Shown here one piece after another: positions 47,722 to 56,441 of a stretch of 64,000 bases of DNA. The notes below the pieces were generated by a model. It had not been told where the DNA came from. It made no database searches and was given only the letters and a program-made list of their open reading frames with translations. The stretch lies in NCBI RefSeq assembly GCF_011392125.1, contig NZ_JAAJBU010000001.1, positions 372,001 through 436,000 on the forward strand, written 5' to 3'. This stretch comes from Flavobacterium lotistagni. GTDB lineage: Bacteria; Bacteroidota; Bacteroidia; Flavobacteriales; Flavobacteriaceae. A program made the position numbers and the translations under genes. Positions within the stretch are counted from its first letter, which is position 1, and every line of letters begins with the position of its first letter.

Positions 47722-49295
47722 GATTTTAGTGCGGCCTGCACCATCGGATCTTCTTTAAGGACAATTTCGTAGAACTTTTGCTCGCCGTATAATTGCGAGG
47801 CAAACTCAGCCGTCAGATATCTTTTTACCAACATTTTATTACTCGAAAGATTTAACTTCACGCCGCTGGAAGTAAGGTATTGTTGCAAATGATCGAAATA
47901 CAAATCGGTCGACTTCATCTTGGTAAGAAATTCTGGATACGACATTCCTTTGAACGTTTCGCGGTATTTGTCGAGTTGTTCAAAAACAAAATGATTGACA
48001 ATGCCCGACTGTTCCATGACATAAACAATCGCCGCTTCACCGGACTTGCCCTCCATGGGAACAAAAACATCAGGCACAATACCGCCGCCACCGTATACAA
48101 TTTTCCCTTTCGGGGTTTTGAATTTTAAAGTATCTGCGATTTTGATGCTGTCTTTTTTATACAACTCGCCATTTTCGAACCGTTTGGAAAATTCATTTTC
48201 GTAAGCCGCTTCATCGCCTTTGACGTAGGGTTTCTGAATTGACCTTCCCGTCGGAGTGAAATACCTGGCAATTGTTAATCTAACTGCAGAGCCATCGTCG
48301 AAGTTCATCTCGCGTTGTACCAAACCTTTGCCGAAAGAACGACGGCCGATTATGGTTCCGCGATCATTGTCTTGAATCGCTCCGGCTAAGATTTCACTGG
48401 CAGACGCCGAGCTTTCATCAATTAATATGGCTACTTTTCCGGTTTCAAATTCACCTTTTGCAGTAGCGTAGGTTTTCTCGACTTGTCCTTTTTTGTTCTT
48501 CATATAAACGATGAGTTGCTTTTGCTTTAAAAACTCATCGGCAATTTTGGTCGCCATTTCTACATAACCACCACCGTTTTCGCGCACATCGACTATTAGT
48601 GACATTGCTCCTTTTTTCTTCAAATCGAGCAATCCTTTTTTGAATTCGTCATAAGTGGTTTCTGCAAAACGATTGATTTTGATATAACCTGTATTGGCAT
48701 TGAGCATCAAAGCAGCATCAACACTTTTAATCGGAACCACTTCCCGCGCCACTTTCACTTTAAATTTCTTGTGCTGGCTTTTGCGGTACACGGTCAACTC
48801 CACTACAGAACCTTCTTCGCCTTTGAGTTTAGAAAACAACGTATCCGAAGGCAATTTTCGTCCGTAAAGTTGGGTTTTACCTGCGTACAAAATCCGGTCA
48901 CCAGGCTCGATTCCTGCTTTTGCGGATGGCCCGTTCTCAAGTGGCTTTACTACGGCAACTGTATCTTTATACATATAGAAATTCACCCCGATACCTACGA
49001 AATTACCTTTCATGCTTTCGGCCTCATCGCTTTGGATACTCGGCGGCAAGTACATCGAATGCGGATCGAGTTGCGCCAAGATATTGGTAACGGTCAAATC
49101 GACAATAGAGTCAGTATTGACCTGATCGACATATTCGTTGTCAATAAAATCGATAAGTTTGTTGAGCTTATTTCTAGAATGATTTTGCGAAAAACTGGGC
49201 CGGTCTACCGGAAAATTGAGCATGCCGCCCAGCAGTACCCCAACGGCCAGCATCAAAAAAAGCAGCAACGGCAAGTAAACAGAACCCTTTTTCAT
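47718..49295 (-). CDS. S41 (C-terminal processing) peptidase
   Basis: 525 residues with a non-cleaved or cleaved N-terminal hydrophobic segment (VYLPLLLFLMLAVGVLLGG). A PDZ domain at about 90-175 (GIGVNFYMYKDTVAVVKPLENGPSAKAGIEPGDRIL) precedes the S41 core: DVRENGGGYVEMATKIADEF, the nucleophile in DESSASASEILAGAIQDN, and the general-base Lys in RRSFGKGLVQ. It cuts C-termini of periplasmic proteins. The ATG at 49295 fits; a longer frame from 49331 overlaps the upstream gene. Operon: hupE - deaminase - S41. Confidence 0.94.
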   Translation of the reverse strand: MKKGSVYLPLLLFLMLAVGVLLGGMLNFPVDRPSFSQNHSRNKLNKLIDFIDNEYVDQVNTDSIVDLTVTNILAQLDPHSMYLPPSIQSDEAESMKGNFVGIGVNFYMYKDTVAVVKPLENGPSAKAGIEPGDRILYAGKTQLYGRKLPSDTLFSKLKGEEGSVVELTVYRKSQHKKFKVKVAREVVPIKSVDAALMLNANTGYIKINRFAETTYDEFKKGLLDLKKKGAMSLIVDVRENGGGYVEMATKIADEFLKQKQLIVYMKNKKGQVEKTYATAKGEFETGKVAILIDESSASASEILAGAIQDNDRGTIIGRRSFGKGLVQREMNFDDGSAVRLTIARYFTPTGRSIQKPYVKGDEAAYENEFSKRFENGELYKKDSIKIADTLKFKTPKGKIVYGGGGIVPDVFVPMEGKSGEAAIVYVMEQSGIVNHFVFEQLDKYRETFKGMSYPEFLTKMKSTDLYFDHLQQYLTSSGVKLNLSSNKMLVKRYLTAEFASQLYGEQKFYEIVLKEDPMVQAALKS

Positions 49296-49296
49296 T

Positions 49297-49725
49297 TTAA
49301 TCCAAATCTTCAATTTGTTCGACCATGACACCAGCTTTTCTCAAAAAATCAACACCAGTCGTATCGCGGTAACCTAATTGGTAAACGACTCTTTTTATCC
49401 CGGATTGGTGAATGAGTTTGCTGCATTCCTTACACGGGGAAAGCGTAATATATAAAGTAGCGCCTTCGCAGCTTTGAGTAGAACGCGCGACCTTCAAAAT
49501 AGCATTGGCCTCGGCGTGCAAAACATACCAATTGGTGAGTCCTTGCTCGTCTTCACAGCAATTCTCGAATCCGGTGGGCGTGCCGTTGTACCCGTCGGAA
49601 ATAATCATTCGGTCTCGAACGATAATAGCACCTACTTTCTTGCGCTTGCAATAAGACAATTGGCTCCATTCGTTGGCGATTCTCAGATACGCCTTATCAT
49701 ATTTGTTAAGTTTGATAGATTCCAT
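49297..49725 (-). CDS. dCMP deaminase family protein
   Basis: 142 residues. The zinc and catalytic motifs are VLHAEANAIL (HAE) and LSPCKECSKLI (PCxxC). Other blocks are KRKKVGAIIVRDRMIISDGYNGTPTGFENCCEDE. It probably deaminates dCMP to dUMP for thymidylate synthesis, alongside nrdA/nrdB and dgt in the same window; a ComE-type role is an alternative. The ATG at 49725 overlaps the hupE stop (TGATG), supporting translational coupling and this start rather than 49734. Confidence 0.92.
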   Translation of the reverse strand: MESIKLNKYDKAYLRIANEWSQLSYCKRKKVGAIIVRDRMIISDGYNGTPTGFENCCEDEQGLTNWYVLHAEANAILKVARSTQSCEGATLYITLSPCKECSKLIHQSGIKRVVYQLGYRDTTGVDFLRKAGVMVEQIEDLD

Positions 49726-50315
49726 CAATTCCAAATTTCATTTTGTATAATCATCGGCACTACCACACCGATTATAAAAGCAGAGGTGACGATAGTACAA
49801 TCGCGCTTATTGAACCTGAAAAATGTTTGCGCCGTGTAAAGCAGCGTCAATACTCCCAATACAATAAGGGCTTGTGACAACTCAATGCCTAGCGCAAATT
49901 CGAGCAAAGGTACTATTTTGTCTGAAGCGCTGCCGGGCAATAGGGTTTTAAAATAATTCGAAAAACCCAAGCCGTGAATGATGCCAAAAAACAAGGTAAT
50001 TAAAACCACCACATTGTTTGAGTCGCTTTTGGCGGTTTTTCCGGCTATAAAAAAGTTCGAAACTGCCGTGATAAAAATAGTAATTGGAATAAGCAATTCT
50101 ACCAGTTGCGGTTTAATCATCATGATTTCAAAAACCGATGCGACGAGCGCCAAAGTATGACCTGTTGAGAAAACGGTGACCAATACCAGCAGCTTTTTCC
50201 AATCTTTGAAGGTATGTGGAACAGCCAAGGCAACTAAAAACAACAAATGGTCATAACAGTTGAGGTTCAGTACGTGCCGAAAACCGATTTCGAGATAAAT
50301 CCAAAAGTCTGACAT
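49725..50315 (-). CDS. HupE/UreJ family membrane protein
   Basis: 196-residue inner-membrane protein with six or seven hydrophobic segments. HupE/UreJ_2 signatures are GFRHVLNLNCYDHLLFLVAL (here CYDH rather than the more usual GYDH), VTVFSTGHTLALV and ITLFFGIIHGLGFSNYF; the His and Asp could bind Ni or Co, as proposed for the family. No hydrogenase or urease genes are nearby, so the metal role is uncertain. It is first in an operon with the dCMP deaminase and S41 protease. Confidence 0.9.
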   Translation of the reverse strand: MSDFWIYLEIGFRHVLNLNCYDHLLFLVALAVPHTFKDWKKLLVLVTVFSTGHTLALVASVFEIMMIKPQLVELLIPITIFITAVSNFFIAGKTAKSDSNNVVVLITLFFGIIHGLGFSNYFKTLLPGSASDKIVPLLEFALGIELSQALIVLGVLTLLYTAQTFFRFNKRDCTIVTSAFIIGVVVPMIIQNEIWN

Positions 50316-50434
50316 TTGCGTTGTTGTTTATGATTCAAGGCGTGTAAACTTACAACTAATTTCAATAGGTAAATCCTTCCGAAATCATAAAAACCAAGTC
50401 CGAAAAATAAATTAAATCGAGCCGAAAACCTGAC

Positions 50435-50463
50435 TTGAATACGAAAAAATAAATTTATATTTG
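50435..50463 (+). promoter_or_regulatory. Promoter of the TerB-like gene
   Basis: TTG (50435-50437), 18 nt, TATATTTG (50456-50463); the ATG follows at 50485. This excludes the longer TTG-started frame. Confidence 0.75.
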
Positions 50464-50484
50464 CAGCAAATTAAACCTCTTAAT

Positions 50485-50916
50485 ATGTCAATCTCCGATT
50501 TATTCGATAGCGAATTCAAATCCCGCAACAAAGGGCACTTTTCTGCTATAGCGCGTGTTGCTTTGGCCGATGGAAACGTTTCTGAACAAGAAAAAGAATT
50601 CTTAAACAAGTTGGCCAACCGCTTGGAAATTTCAGCTTCGGAATACGAAGAAATTATTGAAAACCCACTAAAATATCCTATCAATCCGCCTTACCTCTAC
50701 ACCCAACGTCTGGAGCGTTTGTACGATTTAGCACGCATGGTGCATGTTGATCACCAATTGGGCGACAAGCAAGACAAACTATTGCGCAAATTCGGAATTG
50801 CACTTGGGTTTACGCCAAGCAATGTGAATTACATCGTAGACAAAGCACTTTCTTTGGTCGACAAAAGAGTAGACTCTGACACCTTTGTTTACGAAATGCA
50901 AAACATGAACAAATAA
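50485..50916 (+). CDS. TerB-like helical protein
   Basis: 143 residues, all alpha. The signature ARVALADGNVSEQEKEFLNKLANRLEIS resembles the TerB fold, where acidic residues in the ADGxVxxxE segment may bind a metal. The second half (ERLYDLARMVHVDHQLGDKQDKLLRKFGIALGF) repeats a similar helical motif. TerB proteins are linked to tellurite resistance and membrane stress, but single-gene forms like this have no known task. It stands alone between its promoter and a terminator shared with fbp. Confidence 0.85.
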   Translation: MSISDLFDSEFKSRNKGHFSAIARVALADGNVSEQEKEFLNKLANRLEISASEYEEIIENPLKYPINPPYLYTQRLERLYDLARMVHVDHQLGDKQDKLLRKFGIALGFTPSNVNYIVDKALSLVDKRVDSDTFVYEMQNMNK

Positions 50917-50935
50917 AAGCTTTTGATACCAAATA

Positions 50936-50967
50936 AAAATCCTGCCCAAACCGAGCAGGATTTTTTT
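50936..50967. terminator. Bidirectional terminator between TerB-like gene and fbp
   Basis: AAAATCCTGC CCAAACCGA GCAGGATTTT, A-rich left flank and T-rich right flank. Confidence 0.9.
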
Positions 50968-50982
50968 ATGCTTGAACCGAAG

Positions 50983-51990
50983 TTATTGAGCAGTTCGCAT
51001 GAACTCCTCGGCTTTCTCAACCATGTTCAGGCTGCCGCAGAAAAATGGCACGCGTTGGTGCAACTCGGTCGGTTGGATCTCCATGATGCGACCGAAACCA
51101 TCTGAGGCTTTTCCGCCGGCTTGTTCGGCAATGAATGCCATTGGGTTGCATTCGTAAAGCAGACGCAATTTCCCTTTGGGTGCTTTGGAGCTCGTCGGGT
51201 AAATGTAGATTCCGCCTTTGATCATGTTGCGGTGAATGTCTGACACCAAGCTGCCGATGTATCTGGAAGTGTAAGGGCGATCACCTTCTTCGAGCTGGCA
51301 ATATTTGATATAATTTTTTACGCCTTGTGGGAAATGTACGTAATTGCCTTCATTAATGGAGTAAATAGTGCCGTCTTTAGAAAATTGCATGTTCGGATGC
51401 GATAGATAAAAAGTACCGATAGCCGGATTCAAAGTAAATCCGTTTACGCCGTGACCTGTGGTGTACACGAGCATGGTTGAAGTTCCGTAAATCACGTAAC
51501 CGGCAGCGACTTGATTGACTCCTGGTTGCAGGAAATCTTCTAAAGTAACCGGTGTTCCTACTGGTGTGATGCGGCGATACACAGAGAAAATTGTACCTAC
51601 AGGAACATTTACGTCGATATTAGAAGAGCCATCGAGCGGATCCATCAAAACGACGTATTTGTTATTGTGGCTTTTATCGGAACCGCTCACCGTGATAAAG
51701 TCGTCGTTCTCCTCGGAAGCGATACCACAAACAATTTCGCGGTTGATTAAGGTTTGGATGAAGATTTCATTGGCATAGACATCGAGTTTCTGCTGGTCTT
51801 CGCCTTGGATATTTTGTTCTCCTGCTGCGCCGATGATGTCGACCAAACCGGCTTTGTTGACTTTGTAATTGACCACCTTAGCAGCCAATCGGATGGAGTT
51901 GATGATGCGGGAAAGTTCACCTGAGGAATACTGAAAAGCATTCTGGTTCTCTATGATAAATTCCCCTAGTGTTTTGTTGCGTTCTTCCAT
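50983..51990 (-). CDS. fbp: Fructose-1,6-bisphosphatase, class 1
   Basis: 335 residues. Gluconeogenic enzyme releasing phosphate from fructose-1,6-bisphosphate. Metal-binding motif [26 protein letters not shown]; earlier GIASEEND supplies the acidic ligands; substrate loop [17 protein letters not shown] and [24 protein letters not shown]. The long frame opens at 52059, but a TATATTTG promoter box lies within it (52016-52023), so [12 protein letters not shown] at 51990 is the start. Confidence 0.96.
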   Translation of the reverse strand: MEERNKTLGEFIIENQNAFQYSSGELSRIINSIRLAAKVVNYKVNKAGLVDIIGAAGEQNIQGEDQQKLDVYANEIFIQTLINREIVCGIASEENDDFITVSGSDKSHNNKYVVLMDPLDGSSNIDVNVPVGTIFSVYRRITPVGTPVTLEDFLQPGVNQVAAGYVIYGTSTMLVYTTGHGVNGFTLNPAIGTFYLSHPNMQFSKDGTIYSINEGNYVHFPQGVKNYIKYCQLEEGDRPYTSRYIGSLVSDIHRNMIKGGIYIYPTSSKAPKGKLRLLYECNPMAFIAEQAGGKASDGFGRIMEIQPTELHQRVPFFCGSLNMVEKAEEFMRTAQ

Positions 51991-52015
51991 GGCGAAATCG
52001 TTGTAGTTAGTGGTG

Positions 52016-52023
52016 CAAATATA
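52016..52023 (-). promoter_or_regulatory. Promoter -7 box of fbp
   Basis: TATATTTG on the minus strand, 25 nt upstream of the ATG at 51990. Confidence 0.65.
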
Positions 52024-52139
52024 GCGGGAAATTCGAATAATCGATTTCAAAATTTTCATATTTATAAACGCGTTTGCAATTCGTGTTGGAGTGCATTAAA
52101 ATTCGTTGTTTTCTCTATATTTGTTTTTGGAAACCTGTG

Positions 52140-52246
52140 CCCTAGCCCTGATGGCAGCGGCATCCTTTTGCGGGAATTTGCTCAACCAAAACCCGATAGT
52201 AACTTCGCAAAAGATATAGCGGACAGCAGGAAACAGCTTCAAAAAA
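52140..52246 (+). repeat. Dispersed structured element, copy F
   Basis: CCCTAGCCCTGATGGCAGCGG..., central stem CTTTTGCG / CGCAAAAG with an enlarged loop that contains GGG/CCC, then AGCGGACAGCAGG and CAGCTTC. The element ends in A7 that runs straight into the ATG of the GNAT gene at 52247. Confidence 0.85.
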
Positions 52247-52720
52247 ATGATTATAAGAAAAGGCCAAAAACATGACATGCCCGCCGTGCTGGAACTCATC
52301 CGGGAACTTGCCGTATTTGAAAAAGAACCCGATGCTGTAGTAGTAACGGTTCCTGATTTAGAGCGCGACGGCTTTGGTGATAAGCCTTTATTTCACACTT
52401 TTGTGGCTGAGTTAAACAGAGCAATTGTGGGCGTGGCCTTGTATTATTACCGCTATTCAACTTGGAAAGGCAAAACCATCCATTTGGAAGATTTGATTGT
52501 GAAAGAGAAAATGCGCGGCTCGGGAATTGGTTTTAAATTGTATGCCGAGGTCATTGCCCAAGGGAAAAGAGACGGCGTTCGCAGAATAGAATGGGCTGTG
52601 CTAGAATGGAATACACCTGCTATTGACTTTTACAAAAAATCAGGCGCGAAAGTGCTCGACGATTGGCGTGTGGCTCAGATGGATGAGCATGGAATCGAGA
52701 AATTTACGAATACAAAATAA
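52247..52720 (+). CDS. GNAT-family N-acetyltransferase (spermidine/diamine acetyltransferase-like)
   Basis: 157 residues. Acetyl-CoA-binding motif A is LIVKEKMRGSGIGFKLYAEV; motif B contains EWNTPAIDFYKKSGAKVLDDW. The segment FVAELNRAIVGVALYYYRYSTWKGKTIHLED is characteristic of SSAT-type (diamine/thialysine) acetyltransferases. It would acetylate a small amine, possibly a polyamine. The start codon directly follows the A-run of repeat copy F, so the element forms its upstream leader or promoter region. Aspartate kinase follows 66 bp downstream. Confidence 0.9.
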   Translation: MIIRKGQKHDMPAVLELIRELAVFEKEPDAVVVTVPDLERDGFGDKPLFHTFVAELNRAIVGVALYYYRYSTWKGKTIHLEDLIVKEKMRGSGIGFKLYAEVIAQGKRDGVRRIEWAVLEWNTPAIDFYKKSGAKVLDDWRVAQMDEHGIEKFTNTK

Positions 52721-52725
52721 AATCA

Positions 52726-52771
52726 AAAACAAAGAAATAAGAAAAATCTTGGTTCTTTGCTCTTGGCTCTA
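52726..52771. repeat. Word-repeat half-element (CTTGGTTCTTTGCTCTTGGCTCT)
   Basis: ATCTTGGTTCTTTGCTC and TTGGCTCT words match the right arm of the 27172-27232 hairpin; the left part (AACAAAGAAATAAGA) is only weakly complementary. It lies in the leader of the aspartate kinase gene. Confidence 0.55.
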
Positions 52772-52786
52772 AAAAACCCTAATAAA

Positions 52787-54049
52787 ATGAGAGTTTTCAA
52801 ATTTGGCGGCGCTTCGGTGAAAGACGCAGCAGGAATCAACAATGTTTTCGATGTTTTGCAAAAAGTGGGCTACGACGATGTGTTGCTCGTGGTTTCGGCC
52901 ATGGGAAAAACCACTAACGCGCTCGAAGTGGTGGTGAAAGATTATTTCGATAAATCGGCCGCCTTAAAAGCCTCGGTGCAGGAAGTAAGAAAATACCACA
53001 ACCAGATTCTGTTGGATTTGTTCGAAGACGAAAGACACCCGGTGTTCAAAGCTGTGAACGATTTGTTTGCCGAACTTGATTACTTTCTCGGGCACAACAA
53101 ATCGCCGAATTACAATTTTGTGTACGACCAGATTGTGAGTTTCGGTGAATTGGTTTCCACGACGATTCTCTCGTATTATATGAACCACCGCGGAATTAAA
53201 ACCCATTGGATTGATGTGCGCCAGTTCATTAAAACCGATGCCACTTATCGCGACGCCGAAGTGAACTGGGAACTCACGCAAAAGAACATTTCCAAGGGAA
53301 TCAAAAAGAAAACATTGCACATTACCCAAGGATTTTTAGGTTCGGATGAAAACGGCTTTACCACTACCTTAGGCCGTGAAGGCTCGGATTATACGGCAGC
53401 AATTTTCGCATATTGTCTCGGCGCAGAAAGCGTTACGATTTGGAAAGACGTACCCGGTGTGATGAACGCCGATCCGCGTTATTTTGAAAACGCCACTTTG
53501 CTGAACCAGATTTCCTACCGCGAAGCCATCGAATTGGCTTTTTACGGGGCGAGTGTGATACATCCGAAAACGTTACAACCATTGCAGCGAAAGGAAATTC
53601 CGTTGTTTGTAAAATCTTTTGTGGAGCCTTTATTGCCCGGCACCAGCGTTTCTAAAGGCGCTGATTTAGAGCCATATCTGCCTTGTTTCATCGTCAAAAA
53701 AAACCAACTTTTAATTTCGCTATCCTCGATTGACTTTTCGTTTATCATGGAAGAAAACATCAGCGAGATTTTTGCACTCTTGCACCAATTCAAGATGAAA
53801 GTGAGCCTGATTCAGAACTCGGCGATTAGTTTTTCGGTCTGTATTGAAGACAAATTCGGGAACTTTAACGAACTCAAAAACAAACTTTCGAAAAAATTCA
53901 AAGTGGCTTATAATGAGAACGTTTCACTTTACACCATCAGACATTTCAATGAAAAGGCGGCGGAAATGGTGCAAGAAAACAAAACCGTGTTACTCAAACA
54001 AAGCAGTCGTGAAACGATGCAGGTAGTGACCAAAGAAATCACTAGCTAA
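52787..54049 (+). CDS. Aspartate kinase (monofunctional)
   Basis: 420 residues. The N-terminal kinase motif is VFKFGGASVKDAAGI (KFGGxSV). Further blocks are VSAMGKTTNALE, VSFGELVSTTILSYYM, TTTLGREGSDYTAAIFAYCLGAESVTIWKDVPGVMNADPR and GASVIHPKTLQP. The C-terminal 120 residues form ACT-type regulatory folds. It phosphorylates aspartate, the first step to lysine, threonine, methionine and diaminopimelate. An ATG at 52757 would add ten residues from the repeat; 52787 is preferred. Confidence 0.94.
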   Translation: MRVFKFGGASVKDAAGINNVFDVLQKVGYDDVLLVVSAMGKTTNALEVVVKDYFDKSAALKASVQEVRKYHNQILLDLFEDERHPVFKAVNDLFAELDYFLGHNKSPNYNFVYDQIVSFGELVSTTILSYYMNHRGIKTHWIDVRQFIKTDATYRDAEVNWELTQKNISKGIKKKTLHITQGFLGSDENGFTTTLGREGSDYTAAIFAYCLGAESVTIWKDVPGVMNADPRYFENATLLNQISYREAIELAFYGASVIHPKTLQPLQRKEIPLFVKSFVEPLLPGTSVSKGADLEPYLPCFIVKKNQLLISLSSIDFSFIMEENISEIFALLHQFKMKVSLIQNSAISFSVCIEDKFGNFNELKNKLSKKFKVAYNENVSLYTIRHFNEKAAEMVQENKTVLLKQSSRETMQVVTKEITS

Positions 54050-54149
54050 TTTTTTTAGTGCGAAAGCAATTTTTATTTCATTATCTATCAAATTATTGCT
54101 AATATTGCTTCGCACAATTAACTTCTAACCAACCCTTTAATTTTAGCTC

Positions 54150-55586
54150 ATGAAAAAAATTACTCTTTTGTTGGCGCTTGTAGCCTTGTCATTCCAAAGC
54201 AAAGCCCAAATCGCTCCGGGAAGTGTAGCTCCGGATTTTACCGTAACCGACATTAACGGGAATACGCATCACTTGGCAGATTATATCGCTGCCGGTAAAA
54301 CAGTTATCATGGACATTTCCGCTACTTGGTGTGGCCCATGCTGGAATTTCCATAATTCTAAAGCTTTAGAAGATATTTATAATTCTTACGGACAAGGCGG
54401 TTCTAGCGAAGTGGTCGTGCTTTTCGTGGAAGGCGACGGAACTACTGGAGAGGATGACCTCTACGGACAGACTCCTGCTTCCAGAGGTAACTGGGTAGAA
54501 CATACACCTTATCCAATTCTAGACGCTTCTAGCATCAGTGATTTGTATCAGATTACTTATTTCCCGACTTTGTTCAGAATTTGCCCTGACGGTTTGGTTT
54601 CTGAAATTAGCGCCGGAACTGCCAGTTCTATCAGAACAAGTATTAATGCTAACTGCGGCACGTTGACCGGAACCCAAAACAACGTGGGTTCTTTAGAAAA
54701 TACGAACTCATTTTGTTCTGCTAACGGAAACGCTGTTGCCAAAATCAGAAACTATGGAGAAAATTCCATTACTGCTGCTACGCTTAACTTAAAAGAAGAC
54801 GGTAATGTCGTGGCCACGAAAAACTTTTCTGGTTTAATGCCAAGATTTACCACCAGAACAGTAACCTTTGACACTTATGCTTACAATCCTGATGCAGATT
54901 ATTCTGTTGAAGTGGTATCGGCCAACAGTGCTACTCCATTCAATGCAAATATTACTTCTGCCGAAATGGGCGTAAGTATCGCAGTACAAGCACCAACAGA
55001 CGTTGTGGTTAAAATATACACCGACAATTATCCTACAGAAATTTCATGGAACATTAAAAACAGTGCGGGAACTATTGTTGCCAATGGCGGTCCGTATACT
55101 GGAAATGCCAACGGCGGTGGCGCAGATGCTAATACAGTTAAAACACACAACGTAAGTTTGCCTTCTAATGAGTGCTATACTATTAACTTGTTAGATTCTT
55201 ACGGCGACGGCTGGACTTATGGTGCCACGCAACACGGAGTGGAAGTTTACGACAACAGCAACAATGCAATTTACAGCTATTTGAGTGGTAATTTCACTTC
55301 TAGTTTGCCGTTATCAAATGCTTTAACCACAACCGCTTTGGCTAACGAAACTTTTGAAGCAACAACCTTGAGAGTATTTCCAAATCCAACTAGCGGTATG
55401 ATTAACATCAATACTGAAGAAACGGTGACCGTGAATATCATCGATGTAACTGGAAAAGTAATCTTGACTGCAAACAACGTAACAAAAGATAAAAATATCG
55501 ATTTGTCAGGTTTCCAAAAAGGAATGTATCTTGCGAAAATCGTTAGCGCTAACGGTACTACCACTGAAAAAATCATTTTAAAATAA
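54150..55586 (+). CDS. Secreted thioredoxin-fold protein with T9SS sorting domain
   Basis: 478 residues. Signal peptide 1-19 (SKAQ). A TlpA/thioredoxin-like domain (about 22-170) has the redox pair ISATWCGPCWNFH and a cis-Pro region in YFPTLFRICPDG. Residues about 175-395 are Ig-like or beta-sandwich domains (SFCSANGNAVAKIRNYGENSI; CYTINLLDSYGDGWTYGA). A T9SS sorting domain starts at about 405 (LRVFPNPTSGMININ). A disulfide-active protein secreted through T9SS is plausible. It forms an operon with the next gene (6-bp gap). Confidence 0.92.
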   Translation: MKKITLLLALVALSFQSKAQIAPGSVAPDFTVTDINGNTHHLADYIAAGKTVIMDISATWCGPCWNFHNSKALEDIYNSYGQGGSSEVVVLFVEGDGTTGEDDLYGQTPASRGNWVEHTPYPILDASSISDLYQITYFPTLFRICPDGLVSEISAGTASSIRTSINANCGTLTGTQNNVGSLENTNSFCSANGNAVAKIRNYGENSITAATLNLKEDGNVVATKNFSGLMPRFTTRTVTFDTYAYNPDADYSVEVVSANSATPFNANITSAEMGVSIAVQAPTDVVVKIYTDNYPTEISWNIKNSAGTIVANGGPYTGNANGGGADANTVKTHNVSLPSNECYTINLLDSYGDGWTYGATQHGVEVYDNSNNAIYSYLSGNFTSSLPLSNALTTTALANETFEATTLRVFPNPTSGMININTEETVTVNIIDVTGKVILTANNVTKDKNIDLSGFQKGMYLAKIVSANGTTTEKIILK

Positions 55587-55592
55587 TTCACA

Positions 55593-56321
55593 ATGAAAAG
55601 TTTATTTCTTTCCATCATCGGTTTGGCTTCGTTTATAGCCACAGCGCAAATGTCGCTTAAAAAGCTAGATGGAACCCCAATCAACGATGGTGATGTATTC
55701 ACTTTTGATACTGCTGAAGAGCCCGGTTCCTACATGGGAATTAAGATTTTCAACAATTCTGACAACGACATCAATATCAAAGTAAAAGTGCTCAGTATTG
55801 AAAATTCAACCGGAACCAACTTGCAATTGTGCGTCGGTAATGTTTGTTTGAGTACCATTACAGCAGGAAGTTCGTATCCTAATTTTCCAGCAGTGATTGA
55901 AGCCAACGGACAAAACGGAGATTTCGACCACTTCCTAAACCTAAATTCTGGGATTAACCCGGCTTTGCCCGTGGAATACGGTTTGAAATTCTTCCAAGTA
56001 GATGAAAACGGTGTAGAAACAGGTAATTCCGTTTCTTTCACTTACCGTTTTGTTTCGGCTTTAGGCGTTTCTGACTTTAACAACTTGGCGCAAACTGGTG
56101 TGACTTTGAAATCTAATGTGGTTGCATCGGAAATCGAAATGGACTTAGCCAAAAACGTTCAATACGATTTGTATGATGTTTCCGGAAAATCAATCTTGCA
56201 CCAAAATGCTACCACTGGGGAGCACCGTGTGGATGTTTCTAATTTGAACGCCGGAGTTTATATCTTATATTTCCAAAATGACCTTGGGCAGAAATCATCA
56301 GCCAGAATCATTAAGAAATAA
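55593..56321 (+). CDS. Small secreted protein with T9SS sorting domain
   Basis: 242 residues. Signal peptide 1-19 (FIATAQ). The middle (20-160) is a beta-rich domain with Cys pair LQLCVGNVCLSTITAG. The last 70 residues (VASEIEMDLAKNVQYDLYDVSGKSIL...LNAGVYILYFQNDLGQ) form a T9SS sorting domain. No enzyme motif. Cotranscribed with the preceding thioredoxin-fold T9SS protein, so the pair may act together at the cell surface. Confidence 0.88.
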   Translation: MKSLFLSIIGLASFIATAQMSLKKLDGTPINDGDVFTFDTAEEPGSYMGIKIFNNSDNDINIKVKVLSIENSTGTNLQLCVGNVCLSTITAGSSYPNFPAVIEANGQNGDFDHFLNLNSGINPALPVEYGLKFFQVDENGVETGNSVSFTYRFVSALGVSDFNNLAQTGVTLKSNVVASEIEMDLAKNVQYDLYDVSGKSILHQNATTGEHRVDVSNLNAGVYILYFQNDLGQKSSARIIKK

Positions 56322-56340
56322 ACTAATAAAATTCTTTATC

Positions 56341-56372
56341 AAAACCGTCTGATTCCTCAGGCGGTTTTTTTA
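56341..56372 (+). terminator. Terminator after the T9SS pair
   Basis: AAAACCGTCTGA TTCC TCAGGCGGTTTTTTT. Confidence 0.9.
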
Positions 56373-56411
56373 TTGCCTATACCTCACATTCAAAATACCA
56401 CAAAAACACAC

Positions 56412-56419
56412 TACTTTTG
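56412..56419 (+). promoter_or_regulatory. Promoter -7 box of the SprA-like gene
   Basis: TACTTTTG, 22 nt before the ATG at 56442. Confidence 0.6.
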
Positions 56420-56441
56420 AGGTCAATCCGTTATAGCCTTT

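Noticed and set aside
51991-52059. N-terminal extension of fructose bisphosphatase
   Set aside because: A TATATTTG promoter box lies within the extension, so it is upstream sequence.
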